40,963 nucleotides of DNA from Pseudomonas sp. Au-Pse12. GTDB taxonomy: Bacteria; Pseudomonadota; Gammaproteobacteria; Pseudomonadales; Pseudomonadaceae. The notes below the pieces were generated by a model, which saw only the letters and a program-made list of their open reading frames with translations, was not told the origin of the DNA and ran no database searches. The stretch is taken from positions 1-40,963 of the forward strand of contig NZ_JAJTTH010000021.1 of assembly GCF_021341665.1 (NCBI RefSeq), in the 5' to 3' direction. Below are positions 32,108 to 40,170 of the stretch, in pieces. Position 1 is the stretch's first letter; the number at the start of each line of letters is the position of its first letter. Made by a program: the position numbers and the translations under genes.

Positions 32108-33993
32108 TGCCTTGCTCCTGTCGTTGCGGGGGAAGTTGCCGGGAGGTCGGCCGGGGCGGTGGCCGGCAGCCGGCAGCACATGCGCAGGCCCACCGCCTGG
32201 GGCTGGGCCTGCAAGTCGCCGCCAAAGCCTTCGACGATGCTGCGGCTCATGGACAGCCCGAGCCCCAGGCCGTTGGCCTTGCTGGTGTAGAACGGGGTGA
32301 ACAGCTGCGGCAGTTGCTCGGCACAGACCCCGGGGCCCTGGTCGCTGACGCTGATCTGCACCCCGCCTTCGGTCGTCGCCTCGGCCGCCAGCACAATGTG
32401 CGAGCCCTGCTGCCCATGCACTTCGCGATTGGCCTCGATGGCGTTGCGCAACAGGTTCAGCAGCACCTGCTCCAGCAGCACCCGGTCGGCGTACACCGGC
32501 GGCAGATTATCCGCCAGGTGCAAGTCGATCGTCACCTGGCTGGCCTGGGCTTCCCAGGCACACAGGCGCACGGTTTCCCGGGCCACCTCGGCGAGGTCCA
32601 GGGCCTGCACGCGGCGCCCGCCCTTGCGCAGGAAGGCCCGCAGGCGCTTGATCACTTCGGCGGCGTGGGTCGCCTGTTCGGCGATCCGCTCCAGGCCCTG
32701 GGCGACCTTGCGCGCGGCTTCGGGCTGGGTGTCCAGGGCTTGCAGGTAACGTTGGCTGGCATTGGCGTAATTGACCACAGCGGCCAGCGGCTGGTTGATC
32801 TCGTGGGCGATGCCCGAGGCCAGTTCGCCCAGGGTCACCAGCCGCGCGCTGTGGGCCAGTTCGTCCTGGTGGTGACGCTGCTGGGCCTCGCGCAGTTCGC
32901 GCTCGCTCTGGTCGTGGGCCACCAGGGAATAGAAGCGTTCGCCACTGGCCGCGCGGTGGGCCAGGAGCATCAGCGACACCGGCACCGAGGCGCCGCCGGC
33001 CGGCGGTTGCAGGCGCGCCTCGATGCTCCAGCGGCCGCTGCGTTCGGCGCGCTCCCAGCCCTCGCGCTGCAGGCTGTCCAGCACGTGCGCGCTGAGTATC
33101 GAGGCCAGGCCGGGCATCGCCTGATCGGCCCCGAGCCCCAGGGTGCGTCGCGCCGCCGGGTTGAGGTAGGTCACCGCGCCGCCGGGCTGGATGAACAGCA
33201 CCGGGTCGGGGTTGGCTTCCACCACTTCGGCCAGGCGCCGCTTGTTCTCTTCGGCCTGGACCCGGGCGGTGATGTCCCGGGACACCGCCACCACTTCGAC
33301 CACGGTGCCGGTGTAGGTGTCGCGGATCGCCCGGCAGGCGGTCTCGAACCACAGGTAATGGCCGTCGCGATGGCGGATGCGGTAGGTCATGGTGTGGTAG
33401 CCGTCCTGCTCCAGGGCGTCCTGGGTGCGCTGCATCAGCCCGGCCAGGTCCTGGTTGTGGAACAGGCTGCGGGCCAGCAGGCCGCGCAGTTGCTCGGGCC
33501 AGTAGCCCAACAGGGTCCAGGACGCCGGCGAGGCATCGAGGAAGCTGCCGTCCGGGGTGTGCCGGGAAATCAGGTCGGTGGTGTTCTCGGTGATCAGCCG
33601 GTACAGGCGCCGGGCCTTGGCCGACTCGCGCTCGGCCTGGACCTGGGCGGTGGCCTCCTGACAGCGCGCCAGCACCCGCTGGTGCAAAGGGTCGGGGATG
33701 AAGCTCCAGAGCAGGATGCGTTCGCCCCACTGGGCTTCCACCTGTTCGATGGCGCGCTGCTGCTCCAGGCAAGCGCGCACCAGGGCCGTGTGGTTGATCG
33801 GCAGCAGGGCCGCGACATCAGCGCTGGCGCTGCCGTCGAGCCACTGGCGCAGCGCCGGGTTGAGGTCCAGCGGCTGCGCCTGGGCGTCCAGCAGCAGGCT
33901 CGGCTGCGGGTCGTGGCCCAGCCAGGGCGAGTCCGGCAGCTGGCCTTCGCGCTGTAGCTGCAACCAGCGGCTCAGGTGGGTGGAGGTGGGCAT
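32104..33993 (-). CDS. PAS-domain sensor histidine kinase (BfiS-like)
   Basis: The 629-aa kinase lacks obvious membrane helices, so it is probably cytosolic. It has at least two PAS domains: about 128-245 (LYRLITENTTDLISRHTPDG, then the PAC-like EVVAVSRDITARVQAEE) and about 250-370 (VVEANPDPVLFIQPGGAVTY). A FixL/NtrB-like HisKA region carries the phospho-His near residue 395 (GIAHEINQPLAAV), followed by a HATPase domain with LLNLLRNAIEAN, SDQGPGV and NGLGLGLSMSRSIVE. It phosphorylates the regulator encoded next, with a 4-bp overlap. The divergent position beside an acyl-CoA ligase suggests it senses an acid or metabolite of that pathway; this is inference. Confidence 0.92.
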   Translation of the reverse strand: MPTSTHLSRWLQLQREGQLPDSPWLGHDPQPSLLLDAQAQPLDLNPALRQWLDGSASADVAALLPINHTALVRACLEQQRAIEQVEAQWGERILLWSFIPDPLHQRVLARCQEATAQVQAERESAKARRLYRLITENTTDLISRHTPDGSFLDASPASWTLLGYWPEQLRGLLARSLFHNQDLAGLMQRTQDALEQDGYHTMTYRIRHRDGHYLWFETACRAIRDTYTGTVVEVVAVSRDITARVQAEENKRRLAEVVEANPDPVLFIQPGGAVTYLNPAARRTLGLGADQAMPGLASILSAHVLDSLQREGWERAERSGRWSIEARLQPPAGGASVPVSLMLLAHRAASGERFYSLVAHDQSERELREAQQRHHQDELAHSARLVTLGELASGIAHEINQPLAAVVNYANASQRYLQALDTQPEAARKVAQGLERIAEQATHAAEVIKRLRAFLRKGGRRVQALDLAEVARETVRLCAWEAQASQVTIDLHLADNLPPVYADRVLLEQVLLNLLRNAIEANREVHGQQGSHIVLAAEATTEGGVQISVSDQGPGVCAEQLPQLFTPFYTSKANGLGLGLSMSRSIVEGFGGDLQAQPQAVGLRMCCRLPATAPADLPATSPATTGARQ

Positions 33994-34033
33994 CGTCGAT
34001 CAACCTGTGGGGTGGCAACAGCGAACTTCTCGA

Positions 34034-34051
34034 TATAGTATAACTACTATA
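34034..34051. promoter_or_regulatory. Perfect dyad in the kinase / acyl-CoA ligase intergenic region
   Basis: TATAGTA-TAAC-TACTATA has perfect 7-bp arms and a 4-nt centre. A second, wider dyad shares it: ACTAC (34043-34047) and GTAGT (34060-34064). The region is sharply AT-rich compared with the genes. It is a good candidate for binding of the LuxR-type regulator encoded next door. Confidence 0.55.
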
Positions 34052-34130
34052 CAACTCAGGTAGTACTTCCATATCAATCGACAAACAGTATATAAAAGAC
34101 CCCGGATAAGTCACCGAGCTTTCGCTGGGT

Positions 34131-34174
34131 GTGCTGCCTGCAGGGAACGCCGAAGGGGTTCAGGCAGGCAGCAC
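34131..34174 (+). promoter_or_regulatory. Long hairpin in the leader of the acyl-CoA ligase gene
   Basis: GTGCTGCCTGC (34131-34141) and GCAGGCAGCAC (34164-34174) pair perfectly. The enclosed GAACGCC-GAA-GGGGTTC can form a second, stacked stem with one mismatch. The structure ends 56 nt before the start codon and has no following T-tract. It may be a leader RNA structure affecting mRNA stability or transcription. Confidence 0.5.
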
Positions 34175-34230
34175 CCACCACGCAAGCGTCGGCCAATAGA
34201 GCTAATAATCAGCCACCGGGTACCCGAACC

Positions 34231-35853
34231 ATGTCCATCTACGAGCAAGGCCTCGCGCCGTCTGCCGTCAACCATATCGCCCTCTCCCCCTTGAGCTTCA
34301 TCGAACGCACCGCTGCGGTTTACCCCGAGTATCCGGCGGTGATCCACGGCTCGATCCGTCGCACCTGGGCCCAGACCTACAGCCGCTGCCGGCGCCTGGC
34401 TTCGGCCCTGGCCGGACGCGGCATCGGCAAGAACGACACGGTGGCGGTGATGCTGCCGAACATCCCGGCGATGCTCGAGGCGCACTTCGGCGTGCCGATG
34501 ATCGGCGCCGTGCTCAATGCCCTCAACGTGCGCCTGGACGCCGAGGCCATCGCCTTCATGCTGGCCCACGGCGAAGCCAAGGTGCTGATCGCCGACCGCG
34601 AGTTCCACGGGGTGATCCACGCCGCCGTGGCCATGCTCGATCACCCGCCGCTGGTGATCGATGTCGACGACCCGGAATACGGCGAAGGCCAGGCGGTCAG
34701 CGACCTGGACTACGAGGCCTTTCTCGCCGAGGGCGACCCGGAGTATCCCTGGCAGTGGCCGGAAGACGAATGGCAGGCCATCGCCCTGAACTACACCTCG
34801 GGCACCACCGGCAACCCCAAGGGCGTGGTCTATCACCACCGCGGCGCCTACCTCAATTCCCTGGGCAACCAGATGATCTGGGCCATGGGCAACCACCCGG
34901 TGTACCTCTGGACCCTGCCGATGTTCCACTGCAACGGCTGGTGCTACCCGTGGATCGTCACCGCCCTGGGCGGGGTGCATGTGTTCCTGCGCCGGGTCGA
35001 CCCGCAGAAGATCCTCAACCTGATCCGCGAGCACCAGGTCACTCACCTGTGCGGCGCGCCGATTGTGCTCAATGCCCTGGTGAACATGCCGGAATCGGCC
35101 AAGGCGGCCATCGACCACCCGGTCAACGCCATGGTGGCCGGGGCCGCGCCACCGGCCAAGGTGATCGGCGCCGTGGAGGAGATGGGCATCAAGGTCACTC
35201 ACGTCTACGGCCTGACCGAGGTCTATGGCCCGGTGACCCTGTGTGCCTGGCACGCGGCCTGGGACGAGCTGCCCCTGGAACAGCGGGCCCAGATCAAGTC
35301 ACGCCAGGGGGTGCGCTACCCGACCCTGGAGGGGGTGATGGTGGCCGACCCGAAAACCCTGGAACCCACGCCATGGGACGGCCAGACCATCGGCGAGATC
35401 TTCATGCGCGGCAACACCGTGATGAAGGGCTACCTGAAGAACCCCAGCGCCACCGCCGAGGCCTTCGAGGGGGGCTGGTTCCATACCGGCGACCTGGGGG
35501 TGACCCACCCGGACGGCTACATCGAAATCCGCGACCGGCTCAAGGACATCATCATTTCCGGCGGCGAGAACATCTCCACCATCGAACTGGAAGGCGTGCT
35601 CTATCGCCACCCGGGTGTGCTGGAAGCGGCGGTGGTGGCCCGGCCCGACGAAAAATGGGGCGAAACCCCCTGCGCTTTCGTCACCCTCAAGGCCGATCAC
35701 CAGGACGTGGGCGAAGCCGAGATCATCGCCTTCTGCCGCGAGCACCTGGCGGGCTTCAAGGTGCCGCGCACCGTGGTCTTCAGCACTTTGCCCAAGACCT
35801 CCACCGGCAAGATCCAGAAGTTCGTCCTGCGCGACCTGGCGAAAAACCTCTAG
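34231..35853 (+). CDS. Acyl-CoA synthetase, possible 3-methylmercaptopropionyl-CoA ligase (DmdB-like)
   Basis: This 540-aa AMP-forming ligase has the phosphate-binding motif YTSGTTGNPKG at about 188-198, the adenine-side VYGLTEVYGP, HTGDLGV, RLKDIIISGGENIS and the C-terminal catalytic lysine in PKTSTGKIQK. It activates a short- or medium-chain acid to its CoA ester in the cytoplasm. The protein and order match PA4198, a member of the DmdB group that can use 3-methylmercaptopropionate; the true in vivo substrate is uncertain. The start ATG at 34231 is chosen over an upstream in-frame ATG (34129) that lies before the leader hairpin. The dehydrogenase gene follows after a REPIN. Confidence 0.9.
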   Translation: MSIYEQGLAPSAVNHIALSPLSFIERTAAVYPEYPAVIHGSIRRTWAQTYSRCRRLASALAGRGIGKNDTVAVMLPNIPAMLEAHFGVPMIGAVLNALNVRLDAEAIAFMLAHGEAKVLIADREFHGVIHAAVAMLDHPPLVIDVDDPEYGEGQAVSDLDYEAFLAEGDPEYPWQWPEDEWQAIALNYTSGTTGNPKGVVYHHRGAYLNSLGNQMIWAMGNHPVYLWTLPMFHCNGWCYPWIVTALGGVHVFLRRVDPQKILNLIREHQVTHLCGAPIVLNALVNMPESAKAAIDHPVNAMVAGAAPPAKVIGAVEEMGIKVTHVYGLTEVYGPVTLCAWHAAWDELPLEQRAQIKSRQGVRYPTLEGVMVADPKTLEPTPWDGQTIGEIFMRGNTVMKGYLKNPSATAEAFEGGWFHTGDLGVTHPDGYIEIRDRLKDIIISGGENISTIELEGVLYRHPGVLEAAVVARPDEKWGETPCAFVTLKADHQDVGEAEIIAFCREHLAGFKVPRTVVFSTLPKTSTGKIQKFVLRDLAKNL

Positions 35854-35876
35854 CCTGACTACACCAGCCCCTCCCC

Positions 35877-35963
35877 TGTAGGCGCTGGCTTGCCAGCGAA
35901 GGCGTCCACCCGTGCGGCACCAGGCTCACGGGCCGCTTCGCCGGCAAGCCGGCTCCTGCAAGA
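35877..35963. repeat. REPIN between the ligase and dehydrogenase genes
   Basis: TGTAGGCGCTGGCTTGCCAGCG and, inverted, GCCGGCAAGCCGGCTCCTGCA flank a short GC-rich centre (GTGCGGCACC...CTCACGGGCC). This is the same REPIN family as at 12400-12490. It lies inside a probable two-gene transcript. Confidence 0.75.
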
Positions 35964-36032
35964 GGGCGGGTTTCGTTTTCGATTCATGCGGCCATGGCCG
36001 CTCAACCTCCCCTTTTGCCCGAGGTTCCTGCA

Positions 36033-37805
36033 ATGCCCGAATTCAATGCTCCGCTGCGCGATATGCGCTTTGTCCTGCATGAAGTGTTCAACGCGCCCAC
36101 GCTCTGGGCGCGCCTGCCGGCCCTGGCCGACACCGTGGACGCCGACACCGCCGACGCGATCCTCGAAGAGGCGGCCAAGGTCACCGCCAACCTGATCGCC
36201 CCGCTCAACCGCAGCGGCGACGAGGAAGGCGCCAGCTGGCATGCCGGGCAGGTGCGCACCCCGGCCGGCTTCAAGGAGGCCTACCGCACCTACATCGAGG
36301 GCGGCTGGGTCGGCCTGAGCGGCAACCCGGCCTACGGCGGCATGGGCATGCCGAAGATGCTCGCGGTGCAGTTCGAAGAGATGCTCTACGCCGCCAACTC
36401 CAGTTTCGCCCTGTATTCGGCCCTGAGTTCCGGCGCCTGCCTGGCCATCGACGCCCACGCCAGCGAGGAGCTCAAGCAGCGCTACCTGCCGCCGATGTAC
36501 GAAGGCCGCTGGGCCGGCTCCATGTGCCTGACCGAGGCCCATGCCGGCACCGACCTGGGGATCATCCGCACCCGCGCCGAACCCCAGGCCGACGGCAGCT
36601 ATAGCATCAGTGGCAGCAAGATCTTCATCACCGGCGGTGAGCAGGACCTGACCGAGAACATCATCCACCTGGTGCTGGCCAAGCTGCCGGACGCCCCGGC
36701 CGGACCCAAGGGCATCTCGCTGTTCCTGGTGCCGAAGATCCATGTCGACGCCCACGGCCACCTCGGCGCGGCCAACGCGGTGAGCTGCGGCTCCATCGAG
36801 CACAAGATGGGCATCAAGGCCTCGGCCACCTGCGTGCTGAACTTCGACGGCGCCAGCGGCTGGCTGATCGGCGAGGCCAACAAGGGCCTGGCGGCGATGT
36901 TCACCATGATGAACTACGAACGCCTGTCGATCGGCATCCAGGGCATCGGCTGCGCCGAGAACTCCTACCAGAACGCCCGCACCTACGCCCGCGAGCGCGT
37001 CCAGAGCCGCTCCCCGGCCGGCCCGGTGGCCAAGGACAAGATCGCCGACCCGATCATTGTCCACCCCGATGTGCGGCGCATGCTGCTGACCATGAAGGCC
37101 ATGACCGAAGGCGGCCGGGCCTTCGCCAGCTACGTCGGCCAGCAGCTGGACCTGGCCAAGTTCGCCGACCAGCCCCATGAGCGGCAGAACGCCGAAGCCC
37201 TGGTGGCGCTGCTGACCCCGGTAGCCAAGGCGTTCTTCACCGACACCGGCCTGGACAGCTGCGTGCTCGGCCAGCAGGTCTTCGGCGGCCACGGCTACAT
37301 TCGCGAATGGGGCCAGGAGCAACTGGTGCGCGATGTGCGCATCGCGCAGATCTACGAGGGCACCAACGGCATCCAGGCCCTGGACCTCTTGGGGCGCAAG
37401 GTGGTGGGTAACGGCGGCGTGGCCCTGCGCCTGTTCACCGGCGAGATCCGTGACTATGCCTACCTGCCCGGCGCCGCCTACGCCGCCGAGCTGCTGGACG
37501 CGGTGCAGCGCCTGGAAGACCTCAGCGACTGGCTGCGCGAGCAGGCCGCGCAGAACCCCAACGCGGTGGGCAGCGCCTGCGTCGAGTACCTGCAGCTGTT
37601 CGGCTACGTGGCCTACGCCTACCTGTGGGCGCGCATGGCCCAGGTGGCCGAGCACCAGCGCTCCGAGGACGATGGCTTCTATGGCGCCAAGCTGGCCACC
37701 GCGCGGTTCTACTTCAGCCGCCTGCTGCCGCGCATCCTCAGCCTGGAGCAGAGCATCCGCGCCGGCAGCGCCTCGCTGTTCGGCCTCGACGCCGAGCAAT
37801 TCTGA
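36033..37805 (+). CDS. Acyl-CoA dehydrogenase, DmdC-like
   Basis: The 590-aa flavoprotein is longer than standard acyl-CoA dehydrogenases because of the extra C-terminal domain seen in the DmdC/PA4199 group. Visible motifs are GGMGMPKMLAVQFEEM, the FAD/substrate segment AGSMCLTEAHAGTDLG, FITGGEQDLTENI, the VFGGHGYIREWGQEQLVRD stretch and the QIYEGTNGIQALDL region. In the marine pathway DmdC oxidises methylmercaptopropionyl-CoA. Here, with a ligase upstream, the pair activates and oxidises a short acyl group; the electron acceptor is presumably ETF. The start ATG at 36033 is preceded by GAGG, and an earlier frame start (35994) is less likely. A hairpin and a heptamer repeat follow the stop. 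Confidence 0.92.
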   Translation: MPEFNAPLRDMRFVLHEVFNAPTLWARLPALADTVDADTADAILEEAAKVTANLIAPLNRSGDEEGASWHAGQVRTPAGFKEAYRTYIEGGWVGLSGNPAYGGMGMPKMLAVQFEEMLYAANSSFALYSALSSGACLAIDAHASEELKQRYLPPMYEGRWAGSMCLTEAHAGTDLGIIRTRAEPQADGSYSISGSKIFITGGEQDLTENIIHLVLAKLPDAPAGPKGISLFLVPKIHVDAHGHLGAANAVSCGSIEHKMGIKASATCVLNFDGASGWLIGEANKGLAAMFTMMNYERLSIGIQGIGCAENSYQNARTYARERVQSRSPAGPVAKDKIADPIIVHPDVRRMLLTMKAMTEGGRAFASYVGQQLDLAKFADQPHERQNAEALVALLTPVAKAFFTDTGLDSCVLGQQVFGGHGYIREWGQEQLVRDVRIAQIYEGTNGIQALDLLGRKVVGNGGVALRLFTGEIRDYAYLPGAAYAAELLDAVQRLEDLSDWLREQAAQNPNAVGSACVEYLQLFGYVAYAYLWARMAQVAEHQRSEDDGFYGAKLATARFYFSRLLPRILSLEQSIRAGSASLFGLDAEQF

Positions 37806-37811
37806 GTGCCC

Positions 37812-37836
37812 GGGCAGGGTGCCCCGCGCCCTGCCC
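37812..37836 (+). terminator. GC-rich hairpin after the dehydrogenase gene, possible terminator
   Basis: GGGCAGGG (37812-37819) and CCCTGCCC (37829-37836) form a perfect 8-bp stem with a 9-nt loop, 6 bp after the stop codon. There is no T-tract; a heptamer repeat follows instead. Termination may therefore be Rho-dependent, or the hairpin may only protect the mRNA. Confidence 0.45.
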
Positions 37837-37839
37837 CAA

Positions 37840-37877
37840 CTCCAAGCTCCAAGCTCCAAGCTCCAAGCTCCAAGCTC
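37840..37877. repeat. Heptamer microsatellite (CTCCAAG) x 5.4
   Basis: CTCCAAG is repeated five times perfectly from 37840 to 37874, followed by CTC. It is intergenic, between the dehydrogenase and the following small membrane protein. A repeat of this kind can vary in copy number between strains by slippage. Confidence 0.95.
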
Positions 37878-37957
37878 AGGCAACAGCACACCCCACTGAT
37901 GCAAAACCTCAAGCGGCCCGGCATACTTCGCACCCGAACACCGCCCAAGGAAGAAAC

Positions 37958-38371
37958 GTGTTGGCCCCCGCCCTGATCGTCGCCAGTTCGGCCATCGTGC
38001 TGCTGCTTGGCAGCCTGCACCTGATCTGCACCTTCGCCACCGACAAACTCCAGCCCCGTGATCCCGCCCTGGCCGAGCACATGCGCCAGGTGTCGCTGAT
38101 GATCACCCGCAAGACCAGCCTGTGGCGCGCCTGGGTCGGCTTCAATGCCAGCCACAGCCTGGGCGCCATGCTGTTCGGCCTGGTCTATGGCTACCTGGCC
38201 TGGCTGCACCCGGCCCTGCTGCTGGAAGCCCGCGGCCTGCTGCTGATCGGCCTGGGCTTTCTCGCCAGCCTGTGGCTGCTGGCGATCCGTTACTGGTTCC
38301 GAATTCCCCTGGTGGGCATCAGCATCGCCCTGGTGCTGTTCGCGCTTGCCTGCGGTTTGCCCCTGGCTTGA
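37958..38371 (+). CDS. Small membrane protein, 137 aa
   Basis: The start is GTG at 37958, preceded by AAGGAAG. Four hydrophobic helices are visible (LAPALIVASSAIVLLLGSLH; GFNASHSLGAMLFGLVYGYL; ARGLLLIGLGFLASLWLLAI; PLVGISIALVLFALACGLPL). Between the first two lies a polar stretch with CTFATDKLQPRDPALAEHMRQ. I recognise no enzyme motif; this kind of four-helix protein is common and uncharacterised in pseudomonads. It heads a run of small membrane protein genes on the same strand. Confidence 0.8.
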   Translation: MLAPALIVASSAIVLLLGSLHLICTFATDKLQPRDPALAEHMRQVSLMITRKTSLWRAWVGFNASHSLGAMLFGLVYGYLAWLHPALLLEARGLLLIGLGFLASLWLLAIRYWFRIPLVGISIALVLFALACGLPLA

Positions 38372-38421
38372 ACCCAACCGGCCACGCACCTTCATCCGCA
38401 CTGTCATTTTCGAGTCCCCGT

Positions 38422-39027
38422 ATGTCGTCCCTGTACCTCTTCTGCTCCCGGCTCTACCTCCCACTGTGCTGGATCGCGGTCGCCGCACCGCTGGCCACCA
38501 TGATCCATTGCAACCTGCACCTGATCGTGCCCCGGGAGGTCGGCGGCACGCTGTTCGGCGGTTCCATGGGTTTCATGCTGTACCTGGGCGGCTGGGCCTT
38601 GAGCGTGCTCGGCCTGGGCCTGGCCGTGCTGACCCGGGTGCCCGGCGCGCGCCTGGCCTGGATCGTCGCCGGGCTGGTGCAGTTGCTGCTGGGCCTGTGG
38701 TGGCGGATCAACTACCCGGATGATTTCGACGGCAACCTGATCTTCAGCATCCAGCCCCGGGAGCTGGACTATGTGATGGTCTTCGGTTTCGCCCTGGCCT
38801 ACAGCGGGGTCTACCTGTGGCGCCGGCAGTGGCTCAAGCCGCGTCCACCCGCCCATCGCAACCTGCTGTTGCTGCGAACCCTGTGGGCCCTGGTGCTGGC
38901 GACGGCGTTCATGCTCCCACCGCTGCTGGCCCTCACCCACAAACCCCTGCCCTACTGCGCCTTCGACAAGGCCGGCAAGCAGTTGAGCCTGTGCCTGGGC
39001 CCGGGCACCCGGGTGATTGTCGACTGA
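38422..39027 (+). CDS. Membrane protein, first of two tandem paralogues (201 aa)
   Basis: The protein begins MSSLYLFCSRLYLPLCWIAV. It has hydrophobic helices at about 11-28, 45-68, 75-92, 113-130 and 147-166, with a conserved GGTLFGGSMGFMLYL and WWRINYPDDFDGN. The tail after the last helix is KPLPYCAFDKAGKQLSLCL ending VIVD. The next gene has the same layout and most of the same motifs (RxYxPLCWI, GTLFGGAMGF, WWRLTYPDDEDG), so it is a tandem duplicate. No known family was recognised. The start ATG at 38422 is chosen by alignment with the paralogue; the Shine-Dalgarno sequence is weak. Confidence 0.85.
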   Translation: MSSLYLFCSRLYLPLCWIAVAAPLATMIHCNLHLIVPREVGGTLFGGSMGFMLYLGGWALSVLGLGLAVLTRVPGARLAWIVAGLVQLLLGLWWRINYPDDFDGNLIFSIQPRELDYVMVFGFALAYSGVYLWRRQWLKPRPPAHRNLLLLRTLWALVLATAFMLPPLLALTHKPLPYCAFDKAGKQLSLCLGPGTRVIVD

Positions 39028-39077
39028 CCGTCTTCCTGGCTTCTTTCTTCCTTTTCTCGACCTTGATGAGTGTGCCC

Positions 39078-39692
39078 ATGTCTCGCCTGTTTACCCTGTG
39101 GTTGTGGCTGTACCGCCCCCTGTGCTGGATCGTCGTGACCATCCCGCTGTCGGTGATGCTGCTGTGCGACGTGCAAATGATGCAGCCGCGGGATGTCAGC
39201 GGCACGTTGTTCGGTGGGGCCATGGGTTTTCAGCTGTACCTGTTTGCCTGGGTACTGTGCCTGATCGGCCTGGTCCTGGCCCTGTTGACCCGGATGCCCG
39301 GCGCGCGTATGGCGTGGCTGATGGCCGGGCTCGTGCCATTGCTGCTGGGGGCTTGGTGGCGGCTCACCTACCCGGATGATGAAGATGGCAGCCGCTCGTT
39401 CAGCCCCCAGGACTGGGAGCTGGACTACATGATGGGCATTGTGTGCCTGTTCGTTATCAGCGGCCTGTACTTCTACTGGCGCCGACGCCTCGTCTCACGG
39501 CCCGCCGCCACCAGCACCGATGTGCTGTTTCTGCAAACCGTGTGGGCGCTGGTCCTGGCGGCGGCGTTCATCCTGCCACCGCTGAGCTTCATCAAGTAGC
39601 AATCCCTGCCCCGCTGTGCGTTCAACAAGGCCGGGGAGCAATTGACCGTGTGCCTGAGCGATGATCCGAACGAGCCGGTCATTGTCGACTGA
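39078..39692 (+). pseudogene. Second tandem paralogue, interrupted by an in-frame amber codon at 39597
   Basis: Translation from ATG 39078 gives 173 residues (MSRLFTLWLWLYRPLCWI..., GTLFGGAMGFQLYL, WWRLTYPDDEDG, ending PPLSFIK) and stops at TAG 39597-39599. In the same frame the next 30 codons (QSLPRCAFNKAGEQLTVCL, then VIVD and TGA at 39690-39692) match the C-terminal tail of the upstream paralogue (KPLPYCAFDKAGKQLSLCL, VIVD). The TAG thus cuts off a conserved tail. A sequencing error, a recent nonsense mutation or readthrough would all fit. The truncated form retains all predicted membrane helices, so it may still work. An upstream ATG at 39066 is also possible. Confidence 0.8.
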
Positions 39693-39713
39693 CCCGGCGC
39701 TTGCAGCAGCCCG

Positions 39714-39754
39714 GACAGCAAAAAGCCCCGATCGATTCGGGGCTTTTTGCTGTC
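39714..39754. terminator. Strong bidirectional intrinsic terminator
   Basis: GACAGCAAAAAGCCCCGA (39714-39731) and its perfect complement (39737-39754) enclose a TCGAT loop. The stem is 18 bp, with AAAAA on one side and TTTTT on the other. It ends the membrane-protein run on the plus strand and the convergent small gene at 39760 on the minus strand. Confidence 0.92.
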
Positions 39755-39759
39755 GGGTG

Positions 39760-39945
39760 CTATCGATGCTGGGTGGCCGGTGACGCCCTGCGCACCGGCA
39801 AGGCAGCGGCGAAAGCCATGGCCTCTTCCCGGGTGCCGAAAGTGGCGAGCCGGTCACCCGCCGTACAGACCTTCCAGGGCCCGTGGTTGACGCTCAATAC
39901 CTGATAGCCGTTGAGCTGCAGCTTGTTCAGCAGCGGCGTACTCAT
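39760..39945 (-). CDS. Small conserved hypothetical protein, 61 aa
   Basis: It begins MSTPLLNKLQLNGYQVLSVN and contains GPWKVCTAGDRLATFGTREEAMAFAAAL. The pattern is two or three strands and a helix, as in small DUF2188-like or SPOR-like folds, but I do not assign a family. The start ATG at 39945 follows AAGGGAGG closely; the GTG at 39951 would overlap this ribosome binding site. The gene stops right beside the bidirectional terminator, which supports it as a real unit. Confidence 0.7.
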   Translation of the reverse strand: MSTPLLNKLQLNGYQVLSVNHGPWKVCTAGDRLATFGTREEAMAFAAALPVRRASPATQHR

Positions 39946-40170
39946 GGACACCTCCCTTGTTCTCCGTGTGCCTGGGGCTTGGGGGATTTACCTTACACCC
40001 GCCAACCCGTGCGGCGACTGCCGCGTGTCGGCGCGCCGGGTCACTGTTTCAGGTTGGCCAGGGGGCGTAGGCCCGCGAACGCTGGCGCCAATGGCCACGG
40101 GCAAATTGCAATGCGCTGCTCAGCGTCGCAGGATGGCGCCTGGCCCCTCACCGCTCAAAAGGAAGTGTTC
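39946..40170. other. Divergent intergenic region, nothing specific seen
   Basis: This 225-bp gap separates the small minus-strand gene from the HAD hydrolase. It should contain both promoters. No REP, dyad or leader structure stood out. Confidence 0.3.

Noticed and set aside
37840..37877. Heptamer repeat as a protein repeat region
   Set aside because: It lies after the stop codon of the dehydrogenase gene and before the GTG start of the next; it is not translated in any supported frame.
35859..37904. A 681-codon open frame antisense to the acyl-CoA dehydrogenase gene
   Set aside because: It is the shadow of a high-GC gene: low-complexity Gly/Ala/Val/His/Gln composition, no start with ribosome binding site, while the plus strand encodes a motif-complete enzyme.
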